DNA of 64,000 nucleotides. Origin: Smithellaceae bacterium (GTDB lineage Bacteria; Desulfobacterota; Syntrophia; Syntrophales; Smithellaceae). The translations under genes and the position numbers were made by a program. The stretch covers positions 52,205 through 116,204 of the forward strand of contig JAUYFM010000041.1 of the NCBI GenBank assembly GCA_030690945.1, in the 5' to 3' direction. The notes under the pieces were generated by a model. The model was not told the origin of the DNA. It searched no databases and worked only from the letters and a program-made list of their open reading frames with translations. Positions 18,538 through 27,743 of the stretch are shown piece after piece (position 1 is the first letter of the stretch; each line of letters starts with the position of its first letter).

Positions 18538-19425
18538 CTAAAGCGTCCCGGACCCGATCTGCCGGAATTTGTGTGAAACATAATCGGCAACCAGATTAAA
18601 AAATAATGTCATGAAAAATAAAACGATGCCGATGGCGAAAAGCGCCTGATAGTGACCGCTACGGAAAGGCGCTTCGCCCATTTCCGCAGCGATGCTGGCC
18701 GGCATCGGCCGAACCGAGTCAAACAGGCTCTCGGGAATGGCGGCTGCGCCTCCGGCCACCATTAAAACCACCATCGTCTCGCCGATAGCCCTAGCCATCC
18801 CCAGCATAACCGCGGTGGAAATACCAGACATCGCCGCGGGTAAAATCACCTGGACGATGGTTTCAAATTTCGTCGCACCCAGTGCATAAGACGCTTCCTT
18901 GAATTCCCGCGGCACGGCATACAGGGCGTCCTCGGAAATACTGGATATCGTCGGGATCGCCATGAGGGCCAGAATCATTGAGGCATTGATGATATTCAGG
19001 CCTGTGGGCAGATCAAACGTATCCTGCAACCACGGTGCAACGATGACCATTCCGAAAAAACCCAGAACAACGGAAGGCAGGCCGGCCAAAAGCTCGATGA
19101 CGGACTTGAGGATCTCCTTAATCGCCTGAGGAGCAATTTCTGAAATATAAATGGCGGCCATCACGCCCAGCGGCACGGCAATCACGGTGGCCAGCAGTGT
19201 GACAATCAAAGAGCCGACAATCAGCGGAAAAATGCCGAAATTTGGCGGATCGTAGGTGGGATACCACTCCATTCCGAAAATAAAATCTTTTACAGAAACT
19301 TTACCGAATATCGGCAGACCTTCCCGAAAAAGAGAAAACACAATCAGCCCCAGAACGATAACTGAAACCAGAGCAAAAAGGAAAAAGATATATTTGATGA
19401 TGATTTCTTTGGTCTGACGAGTCAT
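18538..19425 (-). CDS. pstC: Phosphate ABC transporter permease PstC
   Basis: A 295-residue permease with about six membrane helices. EDALYAVPREFKEASYALG is the cytoplasmic loop that contacts PstB, and ARAIGETMVVLMVAGG is a PstC signature. An AGGA ribosome-binding site precedes the ATG. It is separated from pstS by 132 bases containing two hairpins, which probably lower permease expression relative to the binding protein. Confidence 0.96.
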   Translation of the reverse strand: MTRQTKEIIIKYIFFLFALVSVIVLGLIVFSLFREGLPIFGKVSVKDFIFGMEWYPTYDPPNFGIFPLIVGSLIVTLLATVIAVPLGVMAAIYISEIAPQAIKEILKSVIELLAGLPSVVLGFFGMVIVAPWLQDTFDLPTGLNIINASMILALMAIPTISSISEDALYAVPREFKEASYALGATKFETIVQVILPAAMSGISTAVMLGMARAIGETMVVLMVAGGAAAIPESLFDSVRPMPASIAAEMGEAPFRSGHYQALFAIGIVLFFMTLFFNLVADYVSHKFRQIGSGTL

Positions 19426-19444
19426 TATTTTCCTATAAAACAGC

Positions 19445-19542
19445 GGCCTGATCAGGCCTTTCTATCTGCTTATGGCCTCTCTTAAAATAAAAATGGCTCG
19501 CTGCGGTTTATATAACATTTGCATCCGCGGCGAAACCATTTT
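19445..19542 (-). promoter_or_regulatory. Two hairpins between pstS and pstC
   Basis: The first structure on the minus strand pairs 19525-19542 with 19490-19509 (AAATGG...CCATTT ends, interrupted G/C stem) and is followed by TTTTTATTTT, so it looks like a partial terminator or attenuator. The second is the perfect 14-base palindrome GGCCTGATCAGGCC (19445-19458), close to the pstC start. Similar structures after binding-protein genes often protect the upstream mRNA and reduce readthrough. Confidence 0.55.
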
Positions 19543-19557
19543 TTAGACAAACCCTGA

Positions 19558-20403
19558 CTATTTTTTCTTACCCGTTTTCTTCACCTCAACAAGGGGAACA
19601 AATCCTTCCTTAGCTACAATTTTCTGGCCGTCCGCTGATTTAACAAAGGCAATATATTTCGCCACATAGCCGGTTGGCTCGCCATTGGTGTACATATAAA
19701 GCTCACGGGAGAGGGGGTATTCTTTGGACATCGCCGTCTGAATGGATGCGGTTATACCGTTGACTTGTAATGGTTTTACGCTTTTATTGACATAACCGAT
19801 TCCCAGATAAGCAATGGCATAACGATTTTTTGCCACTGCGGTCACGAGAGCACCATTGGAAGCCAGCATCTGCGCTCTGGGTGTCACTTTGGCTTTCTTC
19901 ATGACGAAATGATCCCAGGATTCGAAGGTGCCGGATGATGAATCGCGGGAAATGACCACGATCTTTAAATCTTCACCGCCGACTTCTTTCCAGTTGGTTA
20001 TTTTCCCCTGGTAAATCTGACTTAACTGATCGATGGACAGATTTGTAATTTTGTTTTTGGGATTTACGACAGGAATAATCGCGTCGAAGGCGACAACATG
20101 AGCAACCGGCTTGATGCCCTTCGCTTCGGCCAACGCAATTTCTTCCTTCTTGATTTCCCGCGATGAGTTGGCAATATCGGTTGTTTTATCGATTAACGCT
20201 TTGACACCTTCCCCGGACCCACCACCGGAAAGGGACATCTGGACGCCGGGATTGACTTTCATATAGGCCTCCAATGTACCCTGTGTCACCGGCAGAACCG
20301 TGGTCGATCCCTTGATCACGATGGATTCGGCGGCCATGACTGCACCGCTCATCAGACCAAACGCGGCCATGACAAATATCGCTTTCTTTAAAATGCTTAG
20401 CAT
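19558..20403 (-). CDS. pstS: Phosphate-binding periplasmic protein
   Basis: A 281-residue binding protein with a signal peptide cleaved near AVMAAES. The phosphate-contact motifs are KGSTTVLP near the mature N-terminus, SGGGSGEGVKAL, NSSREIKKEE and RDSSSGTFE. It captures phosphate for PstCAB. AGGAGG before the ATG supports the start, and a Pho box promoter lies 34-67 bases upstream, so the gene should be induced by phosphate starvation. Confidence 0.96.
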   Translation of the reverse strand: MLSILKKAIFVMAAFGLMSGAVMAAESIVIKGSTTVLPVTQGTLEAYMKVNPGVQMSLSGGGSGEGVKALIDKTTDIANSSREIKKEEIALAEAKGIKPVAHVVAFDAIIPVVNPKNKITNLSIDQLSQIYQGKITNWKEVGGEDLKIVVISRDSSSGTFESWDHFVMKKAKVTPRAQMLASNGALVTAVAKNRYAIAYLGIGYVNKSVKPLQVNGITASIQTAMSKEYPLSRELYMYTNGEPTGYVAKYIAFVKSADGQKIVAKEGFVPLVEVKKTGKKK

Positions 20404-20436
20404 TGAGACTTCCTCCTGATTATTTTATGTTTAATA

Positions 20437-20470
20437 CTTATACAGGGTCAATGTTACAGTTGGATGACAG
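20437..20470 (-). promoter_or_regulatory. Pho box promoter of pstS
   Basis: On the minus strand CTGTCATCCAACTGTAAC (20453-20470) closely matches the PhoB-binding direct repeat with an 11-base period. A -10 hexamer TATAAG (20437-20442) lies exactly 10 bases downstream, the spacing expected when the box replaces the -35 element. This marks pstSCAB-phoU-phoR as a PhoB target. Confidence 0.85.
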
Positions 20471-20534
20471 ATTGAAGAAAATGCAGAAACAATCTGAGGC
20501 AGCGAAACAAACGCGCCTGAAAACGACTGGCAAT

Positions 20535-21233
20535 CTATTGGATCTCGGCAAATTTATAGCCAAAACCGCGGACGGTTAAAATATAGCGCGGATTTTCCAC
20601 ATCCTGTTCAATCTGACTGCGCAACCGCCGGACATGCACATCAACGGCGCGATCGGTGACAAACGTATCATCGCCCCAGACATGATCCAGAATTTGATCT
20701 CTCGAATATACCCGGCCGGGGTTGCGAGATAGAAAGAAAAGAAGTTTAAGTTCAGTAGGGCTCAACGTGACAGGTCTGCCACTCACTTTCGCTGCACAGG
20801 ATCCATAATTGATCGTCAGGCCGTCGTATTCAAATATGTCTTTCACCGACGGTTTTTCCCTTTCCTGCGAGCGGCGGAGAACCGTTCTGACCCGGGCAAT
20901 GAGTTCTTTGACGCTGAATGGTTTGGTGATGTAATCATCCGCTCCGATTTCCAGACCGATAATTTTATCCACCTCGTCGCCTTTGGCCGTGAGCATGATA
21001 ACCGGTACATGGGCAATCTCAGGATTGGCGCGAATAGCCCTGCAGATGTCCAGACCGTTCATGTGGGGGAGCATTAGATCCAGAATAATAAGATCTGGTT
21101 TTTGAGTCTTAACGATTTTGAGAACGTCTGCGCCGTCATAAGCCTTGATCGTATCAAACCCTTCCTTTTCCAGATTGTAGGATACCAGATCCGCAATATC
21201 TTGTTCATCGTCTACGATCAGGATTTTCGCCAT
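20535..21233 (-). CDS. phoB: Phosphate regulon response regulator PhoB
   Basis: A 232-residue OmpR-class regulator. The receiver domain has acidic residues at 8-9, phospho-acceptor Asp52 in ILDLMLP, and the lysine of ITKPF. The C-terminal winged helix includes LSPTELKLLFFL and VDVHVRRLRSQIE. Its position directly upstream of pstS, together with the Pho box and phoR downstream, identifies it as PhoB. phoB lies at one end of the transporter genes and phoR at the other, unlike the adjacent phoBR pair of enterics. Confidence 0.95.
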   Translation of the reverse strand: MAKILIVDDEQDIADLVSYNLEKEGFDTIKAYDGADVLKIVKTQKPDLIILDLMLPHMNGLDICRAIRANPEIAHVPVIMLTAKGDEVDKIIGLEIGADDYITKPFSVKELIARVRTVLRRSQEREKPSVKDIFEYDGLTINYGSCAAKVSGRPVTLSPTELKLLFFLSRNPGRVYSRDQILDHVWGDDTFVTDRAVDVHVRRLRSQIEQDVENPRYILTVRGFGYKFAEIQ

Positions 21234-21325
21234 GTTCTCAATCCATATTACAATATTTTTGCAGAAATCATCACCAACGGCATCGTGTGCTGTCTTCCAT
21301 CAAAAATAATAATGCTATGCGATAA

Positions 21326-21586
21326 TTAATCAGCCTTAACGATAAATACTTCATCGCCGGGTCGCACACGGTCCGATACCTTGAGGCCAATGGAATCTCC
21401 GGCAATAGCTTTCTGCACCGAGTTATTATCCACTTCCATCGACTGAACAACATCTACAAATTCTGTGGTGTGGCCGGAAAATTTAATGCTGTCACCAACC
21501 TTTAATTCACCTTCTGTCAGATGAACAGCAGCAACCGAAGGCTTCGCAAAGAATTTGACCACTTCGCCTATTTTTTTCTCTGCCAT
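21326..21586 (-). CDS. Free-standing EF-Tu domain II-like protein
   Basis: An 86-residue protein consisting of little more than one beta-barrel like domain II of translational GTPases. ELKVGDSIKFSGHTTEFVDV, QSMEVDNNSVQKAIAGDSIG and RVRPGDEVFIV follow the EF-Tu/IF2 domain II pattern. No GTPase domain is present. The start is the second ATG, 8 bases after AAGGAGG; the first ATG overlaps that ribosome-binding site. The function is unknown. It could bind a tRNA, a ribosome site or another protein through the barrel. It precedes phoB by 92 bases and may share a transcript with it. Confidence 0.75.
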   Translation of the reverse strand: MAEKKIGEVVKFFAKPSVAAVHLTEGELKVGDSIKFSGHTTEFVDVVQSMEVDNNSVQKAIAGDSIGLKVSDRVRPGDEVFIVKAD

Positions 21587-21651
21587 AAGGAATCCTCCTT
21601 CCACTACGTTGAATATTTTTTGGTATCTTTCAGGAAAATCATGACCATTTT

Positions 21652-21681
21652 ATTATACGGCCAAACCTGACTGAACCTGAC
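21652..21681 (-). promoter_or_regulatory. Putative activated promoter before the EF-Tu domain II gene
   Basis: On the minus strand a perfect -10 TATAAT (21652-21657) lacks a good -35. In its place two direct copies of GTCAGGTT (21674-21681 and 21664-21671) lie exactly one helical turn apart. Tandem half-sites covering the -35 region are typical of activator-dependent promoters. The activator is unknown. Confidence 0.45.
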
Positions 21682-21736
21682 CTTTAGCTTCATTTTCTGT
21701 AAGTTTAATACATTTTTTATATTTAAAAAACAATCA

Positions 21737-21769
21737 CAAAAAAAGGCAGGGTTTCCACCCTGCCTTTTT
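21737..21769 (-). terminator. Terminator at the end of the ribosomal protein block
   Basis: A perfect seven-pair stem (GGCAGGG/CCCTGCC, 21745-21764) flanked by A and T runs on both sides. On the minus strand it follows rplQ by about 20 bases and ends in eight T. The symmetric flanks mean it could work in both directions. Confidence 0.92.
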
Positions 21770-21788
21770 AATTATTCAATATTGCTAA

Positions 21789-22202
21789 CTATTCCGCTGT
21801 CTTGGCTTTTGCTTTTGCCTTCGGCTTCGCCTTTTCTTTCTTTTTCTCATCCGGAATGTATTCCAGGATAGAAACAGGTGCGTTATCTCCGAAGCGATAC
21901 CCCACTTTGATAATGCGTGTATAACCGCCGGCGCGATTGCGGAATCGTTCGGTCAGTTCACCAAAAAGTTTACCGACCATGTCTTTATCCCGGACAATCG
22001 ATAACGCCTGACGCCGCGCGTGAAGATCGCCTTTTTTACCCAGCGTGATCATCTTATCTGCCAGTTTACGTACTTCCTTGGCCATTGTATCCGTCGTCCG
22101 AATACTTTCATGTTTTATAATCGATGTCACCATATTGCGAAACATGGCTTCCCGATGGCTGGACGTTCGTCCTAATTTTCTGCCCGCCTTACCATGATAC
22201 AT
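21789..22202 (-). CDS. rplQ: 50S ribosomal protein L17
   Basis: A 137-residue large-subunit protein, beginning with the conserved [17 protein letters not shown]. It has a lysine/alanine-rich C-terminal tail ([14 protein letters not shown]) beyond the common core of about 115 residues. It is the last gene of the alpha operon, after rpoA, and is followed by a strong terminator. Confidence 0.97.
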   Translation of the reverse strand: MYHGKAGRKLGRTSSHREAMFRNMVTSIIKHESIRTTDTMAKEVRKLADKMITLGKKGDLHARRQALSIVRDKDMVGKLFGELTERFRNRAGGYTRIIKVGYRFGDNAPVSILEYIPDEKKKEKAKPKAKAKAKTAE

Positions 22203-22290
22203 TGCTAATTTTTCCTTTCCTGACTGTCAAATCCTGATGATTGATCAAATCCTTTTTTGCGCCATGTCACTTGATTCATGCCGCTGTCTT

Positions 22291-23262
22291 CTACGGATTG
22301 ATATCCAGCTTCATTCCAAAAACAAGACCATATTCGTTGAGAATATCCTTTATTTCGGAGAGTGACTTGCGGCCGAAATTCTTTGTTTTGAGCATATCCG
22401 CTTCTGTCTTCTGCACCAATTCTCCAATCGTATTTATCCCCGCATTTTTCAGGCAATTGGCTGAACGAACGGAAAGTTCCAGATCTTCAACGGATCTCGT
22501 CAGAATTTCGTTAACATTTCCTTTTTCATCTTCCTTTTCCGGCAAAATCTCTTCGTCAACTTCTTCGAAATTAATGAATACATCCAGTTGCTGTTTTAAT
22601 ATTTTTGCTGCATAAGCGATGGCATCGCCCGGATTCAAACTACCGTCCGTCCAGACTTCCATCACCAATTTGTCGTAATCCGTGATTTGGCCGACACGGG
22701 CATGCGACACCACATAGTTCACTTTTTTGACCGGCGAAAAAATTGCGTCTATATTAATAGTCCCCTCCGGCTGATCGGTTTCCAATTCCTTCCTGGCGGC
22801 CGTATATCCTTTACCCATCTTCACGACCATTTCCGCGTTAAATGCACCGCCGCCGGACATGGTGGCGATATAATGATCGGCATTTAAAACCTCAATGGTC
22901 CCATCCGTAATGATGTCGCCTGCCGTAATAACGCCGGCGCTGGTCACATTAAATCTCACGACTTTTGTATCCGCCACCCCCAGTTTAAAGCGAACACCCT
23001 TCAGATTCAAAATAACATCTGTGACGTCTTCCTTGATTCCAGGAATCGTAGAAAATTCATGCAAGACACCGTCAATTTTTATGGAAGTAATCGCCGCACC
23101 CTGAATGGAAGACAAAAGCACCCTTCTTAACGCGTTGCCCAGCGTTACTCCAAATCCTCTTTCCAGAGGCTGAATTGTAAATTCTCCATAGAACCGCGTA
23201 TGCGTTGTTTCATCAACGTCAACACGTTTGGGACGAATCAAACTCGACCAGTTTCTCTGCAT
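22291..23262 (-). CDS. rpoA: RNA polymerase alpha subunit
   Basis: A 323-residue assembly subunit. The N-terminal domain starts [12 protein letters not shown] and includes [18 protein letters not shown]. The C-terminal domain (about 250-315), with [20 protein letters not shown] and [11 protein letters not shown], binds UP elements and activators. I use the ATG matching the family N-terminus; a GTG four codons upstream is in frame. It lies between rpsD and rplQ in the alpha operon. Confidence 0.97.
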   Translation of the reverse strand: MQRNWSSLIRPKRVDVDETTHTRFYGEFTIQPLERGFGVTLGNALRRVLLSSIQGAAITSIKIDGVLHEFSTIPGIKEDVTDVILNLKGVRFKLGVADTKVVRFNVTSAGVITAGDIITDGTIEVLNADHYIATMSGGGAFNAEMVVKMGKGYTAARKELETDQPEGTINIDAIFSPVKKVNYVVSHARVGQITDYDKLVMEVWTDGSLNPGDAIAYAAKILKQQLDVFINFEEVDEEILPEKEDEKGNVNEILTRSVEDLELSVRSANCLKNAGINTIGELVQKTEADMLKTKNFGRKSLSEIKDILNEYGLVFGMKLDINP

Positions 23263-23306
23263 AATCAAACCCACCCTCTAGCTGGTTTACTAAATATTTT
23301 ATTTGC

Positions 23307-23936
23307 TTACTTCGAATAAAGTTCTACAATAAGCTGTTCCTGTACCGGCATCGTCAAATCTTCACGAACCGGCAGCATTTTTATGGTCGCTTTAAAGTTA
23401 TCTTTATCCAATCCCAGCCAATGTGGCACACCACGTCTCGCGACGGTTTCCATTGCTTCGAGTATCCGATTAATCTTACGAGAGCCTTCTTTAATGGTGA
23501 CTTCATCACCGGCTTTCAGCAGGTACGAAGGGATATTGACCGCTTTGCCGTTAATCAGAAAATGGCTGTGGCTGATCAACTGTCTTGCCTCAACTCTCGA
23601 ATTGGCAAAACCAAGGCGAAAAACCATGTTGTCCAGTCTGCGTTCCAGAAGCACCAGCAAATTCGTACCCGTGATACCCTTTTGCCGATCGGCTTTTTCA
23701 AAGTAGCCGTGAAACTGTTTTTCTAAAAGCCCATACATTCTTTTGAGCTTTTGCTTTTCGCGCAACTGAGTTCCATAGTCCGACTGCTGTTTCTTATGGG
23801 ACTGACCATGATCTCCCGGAGCGAAGCCCCTTCTTTCAAAGGAACATTTTTCCGAATAACAACGATCGCCCTTCAAAAAAAGCTTCAAGCCTTCCCGGCG
23901 ACACAACCTGCATGAGGAATCCGTATATCTTGCCAA
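23307..23936 (-). CDS. rpsD: 30S ribosomal protein S4, zinc-binding form
   Basis: A 209-residue primary 16S-binding protein. The N-terminus holds four cysteines at 9, 12, 26 and 31, which is the zinc-binding version. The S4 RNA-binding fold (about 100-160, [20 protein letters not shown]) follows. Translation starts at TTG with GGGAGG about 8 bases upstream. In other bacteria S4 represses its own operon by binding the mRNA; no such structure was identified here. Confidence 0.97.
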   Translation of the reverse strand: MARYTDSSCRLCRREGLKLFLKGDRCYSEKCSFERRGFAPGDHGQSHKKQQSDYGTQLREKQKLKRMYGLLEKQFHGYFEKADRQKGITGTNLLVLLERRLDNMVFRLGFANSRVEARQLISHSHFLINGKAVNIPSYLLKAGDEVTIKEGSRKINRILEAMETVARRGVPHWLGLDKDNFKATIKMLPVREDLTMPVQEQLIVELYSK

Positions 23937-23981
23937 AAAAACGCCTCCCTTTAGTCTTAAATCATTCTAAAAATATTTATC

Positions 23982-24374
23982 TTATACCCTGCGCCGCTTC
24001 GGCGGTCTGCAACCGTTATGCGGAACAGGCGTGACGTCGCGTATCATGGTAATGGTCAATCCGGCCAGCTGCAAAGAACGCAATGCCGACTCCCGTCCGG
24101 CGCCCGGACCTTTGATGTAAACTTGAACCCGTCGCATGCCCTGGTCTTTGGCTTTGCGCACCGCGTCTTCCGCGGCCATCTGTGCGGCAAAAGGCGTACT
24201 CTTGCGTGAACCCTTGAAACCCTGTAATCCTGATGATGACCAGGAAATGACGTTGCCGGTCATGTCCGTAATCGTAATGATGGTATTATTGAAAGTGGAT
24301 TGAATGTGGGCAACCCCTTCCGTAATATTTTTCTTTTCTTTTTTCTTACCTGTCTTTCTGACTGCTTTCGCCAT
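23982..24374 (-). CDS. rpsK: 30S ribosomal protein S11
   Basis: A 130-residue protein of the 30S platform. [19 protein letters not shown] and the C-terminal [16 protein letters not shown] are invariant features. It has an unusually lysine-rich N-terminus of about 17 residues. It lies between rpsM and rpsD in the alpha operon. Confidence 0.97.
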   Translation of the reverse strand: MAKAVRKTGKKKEKKNITEGVAHIQSTFNNTIITITDMTGNVISWSSSGLQGFKGSRKSTPFAAQMAAEDAVRKAKDQGMRRVQVYIKGPGAGRESALRSLQLAGLTITMIRDVTPVPHNGCRPPKRRRV

Positions 24375-24402
24375 TTCTCCTCCGGTCGAAAATTAATTCC
24401 AG

Positions 24403-24771
24403 CTACTTTTTCTTGCCTGCGATTGCTCTTCTCGGTCCTTTTCTGGTTCTTCCGTTCGTGTGCGTCCTCTGCCCTCTGACCGGAAGTCCTTTGCGATGGC
24501 GTAAGCCACGATAAGCACCAATATCCATCAGGCGTTTAATCGACATGGATATTTCACGGCGGAGATCACCCTCCACTTTACCCTCTTTATCGATAATGCC
24601 CCTGATCGCCGATATTTCGGAGTCGGCGAGCTGGTCAGTTTTTGTATCCGGGCTAACACCAGAATCTTTCAGGATCTGCTTTGCCCTTGTCTTGCCGATA
24701 CCATAAATATAAGTTAAGGCAACTTCCATTCTCTTATTTTTCGGTAAATCAACACCTGAAATTCGTGCCAC
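24403..24771 (-). CDS. rpsM: 30S ribosomal protein S13
   Basis: A 122-residue head protein that contacts the P-site tRNA and forms an intersubunit bridge. [20 protein letters not shown] and the tail [20 protein letters not shown] are typical. It starts with GTG, 6 bases after a perfect AGGAGG. It follows rpmJ and begins the alpha segment. Confidence 0.97.
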   Translation of the reverse strand: MARISGVDLPKNKRMEVALTYIYGIGKTRAKQILKDSGVSPDTKTDQLADSEISAIRGIIDKEGKVEGDLRREISMSIKRLMDIGAYRGLRHRKGLPVRGQRTHTNGRTRKGPRRAIAGKKK

Positions 24772-24796
24772 CTATAACCTCCTGAAATGTTTAAAA

Positions 24797-24910
24797 CTAG
24801 CCCTGACGCTGCTTATGTTTTGGGTTTTCACAAATAACACGCAAAACACCCTTGCGTTTAACCATTTTGCACTTCTCGCATATTTTTTTCACTGACGATC
24901 TAACTTTCAC
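24797..24910 (-). CDS. rpmJ: 50S ribosomal protein L36, zinc-binding form
   Basis: A 37-residue protein beginning [20 protein letters not shown] and ending [10 protein letters not shown]. Zinc ligands Cys11, Cys14, Cys27 and His32 are all present, so it is the C+ form. It starts with GTG, with AAGGAG 8 bases upstream. It lies between infA and rpsM as usual. Confidence 0.95.
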   Translation of the reverse strand: MKVRSSVKKICEKCKMVKRKGVLRVICENPKHKQRQG

Positions 24911-24945
24911 GCTTCCAACTCCTTATCCTCGGTAAAAAAATATTT

Positions 24946-25164
24946 TTATTTCGTCCTGTAAGTGATCCGTCCCCGGGTCAAATCATATGGGGATAGTTCT
25001 ACCGTCACTTTGTCCCCCGGCAATATTTTAATAAAATGCATTCGCATTTTGCCGGATATGTGCGCCAAAACCTTATGCCCGTTTTCCAGCTCTACCCGAA
25101 ACATGGCATTCGGCAGGGGCTCGAGAACCCGACCTTCAACTTCTATTGCTTCCTCTTTGGCCAT
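24946..25164 (-). CDS. infA: Translation initiation factor IF-1
   Basis: A 72-residue single OB-fold protein that binds the ribosomal A site during initiation. [19 protein letters not shown] and the tail [18 protein letters not shown] are characteristic. It lies between map and rpmJ, the usual place in this kind of spc-alpha junction. Confidence 0.97.
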   Translation of the reverse strand: MAKEEAIEVEGRVLEPLPNAMFRVELENGHKVLAHISGKMRMHFIKILPGDKVTVELSPYDLTRGRITYRTK

Positions 25165-25208
25165 ACATTTATACTATTTCATTCCTGCCGTTTAAATTAA
25201 GAAATCAA

Positions 25209-25958
25209 TCAATTTAATTTACTTAATATCTCCGGCCCGTTATCAGTGATTGCCACCGAATGCTCAAAATGAGCCGATAAACTCCCATCCGCTGTAATCA
25301 CCGTCCAGCCATCTGATAAAATCTTTACTTTATATTGCCCTGCATTTACCATCGGTTCGATGGCTAAAATCATCCCTTTTTTCAGTTCGATTCCTCGTCC
25401 TTTTTTTCCAAAATTAGGAATCTGCGGATCTTCGTGTAAACTTTTACCAACACCGTGACCGACAAAATCCCTGACAATGGAATAACCCGCTGCTTCTACT
25501 GTTTCCTGAACCGCCGCCGATATATCTCCAAGACGGTTTCCAGCACAGACCTGGTTTATTGCCGAATATAAACTCTGCTCAGTTACCTGCATCAGATTGG
25601 CCGCCTGCTCGCCAATCTTGCCGACAGGAAGCGTTATCGCCGCATCGCCATAAAGGCCTTGATGATAAATGCCAAAATCAAGTCCGATAATATCGCCTTC
25701 AACTAAAATTCGATTCGAAGGCATCCCGTGAACCACTTCCTCATTAACTGAGGTACAAAGCGAAAAGGGGTAACCTCGATAACCTTTAAACGCCGGTTTT
25801 GCTCTTCTTTTTTCGGTGACACCTTCAGCTATTTTATCCAACTCCCTGGTCGTCACACCCGGTTTTACTTTTTCGCGAAGGACATTCAATACTTCTGCAA
25901 CAATACGGTTACTTGCTCTGGCTTTATCGATTTCATCCGGCTGCTTCAGAATGACCAT
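25209..25958 (-). CDS. map: Methionine aminopeptidase, type I
   Basis: A 249-residue enzyme that removes the initiator methionine. The dinuclear metal ligands lie in GLDFGIYHQGLYGDAA (two Asp), FVGHGVGKSLHEDP (His), ILAIEPMVN (Glu) and HFEHSVAITD (Glu region near the C-terminus). The ATG giving MVILKQPDE is preferred over a TTG three codons earlier. It lies between secY and infA, so it is expressed with the ribosomal genes. Confidence 0.95.
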   Translation of the reverse strand: MVILKQPDEIDKARASNRIVAEVLNVLREKVKPGVTTRELDKIAEGVTEKRRAKPAFKGYRGYPFSLCTSVNEEVVHGMPSNRILVEGDIIGLDFGIYHQGLYGDAAITLPVGKIGEQAANLMQVTEQSLYSAINQVCAGNRLGDISAAVQETVEAAGYSIVRDFVGHGVGKSLHEDPQIPNFGKKGRGIELKKGMILAIEPMVNAGQYKVKILSDGWTVITADGSLSAHFEHSVAITDNGPEILSKLN

Positions 25959-25984
25959 GAGCCCCAACCTTAAAATAATATTTC

Positions 25985-27292
25985 TTATCGCCTGCGAGCA
26001 ATGTGTCCTTTTTTCATAAACCCTTCATATTGACGGGTTAGTAAATGTGATTCAATTTGGCTCGCCGTATCCATCGCTACGCCAACAACAATGAGAAGCG
26101 ATGTGCCGCCGAAATAAAAAGGCGTATTTAATTGAGAAATCAATACACTTGGCAATACACAAATAATGGAGACATAGACAGCCCCGCTAAAAGTCAACCT
26201 TTCCAGAATCTCTTCGATATATTCTGCAGTCTTCTTACCGGGTCTAATTCCCGGAACATAACCGCCATATTTTTTCATATTTTCCGCCATATCATCCGGC
26301 TTAATTGTAACGGCCGTATAGAAGAAGCAGAAGAAGAAGATCAACGCCACAAAAAGGACTTCATATCCAACCTGTCCTGGTTTTAAAAGTCCGGCAACGG
26401 TCTGCATCCAACCCTGCGGCGCAAAATTAGCGATGGTCGCCGGGAACATGATCACCGATGATGCAAAAATCGGCGGAATAACACCGGCAGAATTAATTTT
26501 GAGCGGCAAATGGGTTGTCTGTCCGCCGTACATTTTTCTGCCCACGATTCGCTTTGCATATTGCACCGGAATTCTTCTTTGCGCCGCTTCCACATAAACG
26601 ATCGCTCCAATCACGGCGATCATGAATACCGCTAATAAAAGCAAAACTATGAAATGTAATTCGCCGGACGAATACAAACTCCAGGTGCTCCCGATTGCCC
26701 CAGGCAAATTACACACAATTCCTGCAAAGATTATCAGCGATATCCCATTACCGATACCCTTTTCCGTAATGGTCTCACCGAGCCACATTAAAAATGCTGT
26801 GCCGGACGTGAGCGTAATAATAGTCATTAATATAAAAGACCAGCCGGCATTTAAGACAATCGGGGCCCCGGAAGGACTGGCCATTTGCTGCAATCCCCAA
26901 GCAATACCGAATCCCTGAACGATACTCAGTCCGACGGTGCCGTAGCGTGTGTATTGCGTAATTTTTCTACGTCCATTTTCACCCTCTTTGGAAAGCTTTT
27001 CCAAATGGGGAATGGCGACGGTCAGCAGGTTGATGATAATCGACGATGTAATGTAGGGCATGATACCCAAAGCGAAAATCGAAAATGTGCTCAGCGCGCC
27101 GCCGGCAAATAAATCCATCAATCCCAGCATAGACCCTCTGGCTTGGTCAAAAAACGCCAGCAATGCCGTATTGTCAATTCCGGGAGTTGGAATGAACACA
27201 CCGACACGGTAAACCGCCAGAAGAAGCATGGTAAACAAGATTCTTCTCTGTAACTCAGGTATTTTAGAAACGCCGCCTAATCCCTCTAGCAA
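25985..27292 (-). CDS. secY: Protein translocase subunit SecY
   Basis: A 435-residue, ten-helix channel of the Sec translocon. The N-terminal helix RRILFTMLLLAVYRVGVFIP, the plug region and the cytoplasmic loop with YGGYVPGIRPGKKTAEYI are diagnostic. It begins with TTG one base after the rplO stop, with GAGG upstream inside rplO, so translation is likely coupled. Its partner gene secE is at 50 kb. Confidence 0.97.
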   Translation of the reverse strand: MLEGLGGVSKIPELQRRILFTMLLLAVYRVGVFIPTPGIDNTALLAFFDQARGSMLGLMDLFAGGALSTFSIFALGIMPYITSSIIINLLTVAIPHLEKLSKEGENGRRKITQYTRYGTVGLSIVQGFGIAWGLQQMASPSGAPIVLNAGWSFILMTIITLTSGTAFLMWLGETITEKGIGNGISLIIFAGIVCNLPGAIGSTWSLYSSGELHFIVLLLLAVFMIAVIGAIVYVEAAQRRIPVQYAKRIVGRKMYGGQTTHLPLKINSAGVIPPIFASSVIMFPATIANFAPQGWMQTVAGLLKPGQVGYEVLFVALIFFFCFFYTAVTIKPDDMAENMKKYGGYVPGIRPGKKTAEYIEEILERLTFSGAVYVSIICVLPSVLISQLNTPFYFGGTSLLIVVGVAMDTASQIESHLLTRQYEGFMKKGHIARRR

Positions 27293-27293
27293 G

Positions 27294-27740
27294 TCACATT
27301 ACCTCTTCAACAGATCCGCCTGCGGCGGTTATTTTTGTTTTCGCGGCTGTACTGATTTTAGCTATTTTGACAGTCACCGGAAAATCAATATTGCCTTTTG
27401 CCAGGATCTTAATGCCGTCACCCTTCTTCTTGACAAGTCCGCTTGCTAAAATTGCCGCTTCATCAATGACGGAGCCCTTTTCAAATTTACGACATAAATC
27501 CATCAGATTCACAGCAACATAACTTTCTCTAAAGGGATTTCTAAAACCTCTTTTCGGCAGTCTCCGGGACATGGGCATTTGACCGCCTTCAAAACCATCT
27601 CGTGTATAACCACCTGAACGGGCATTCTGGCCCTTATGGCCTTTACCGGATGTTCCTCCGTGCCCGGACGCGTCACCACGGCCGACTCTTTTTCTTTTCT
27701 TTGTCGCACCACAGGGCGCTTTCAGAGAACTTAAATCCAT
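27294..27740 (-). CDS. rplO: 50S ribosomal protein L15
   Basis: A 148-residue protein with the glycine/arginine-rich N-terminal half ([32 protein letters not shown]) that threads into 23S rRNA. A globular C-terminal domain ends GGSVEEVM. The gene lies between rpmD (3 bases) and secY (1 base) in the spc operon. Confidence 0.97.
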   Translation of the reverse strand: MDLSSLKAPCGATKKRKRVGRGDASGHGGTSGKGHKGQNARSGGYTRDGFEGGQMPMSRRLPKRGFRNPFRESYVAVNLMDLCRKFEKGSVIDEAAILASGLVKKKGDGIKILAKGNIDFPVTVKIAKISTAAKTKITAAGGSVEEVM

Positions 27741-27743
27741 AAC

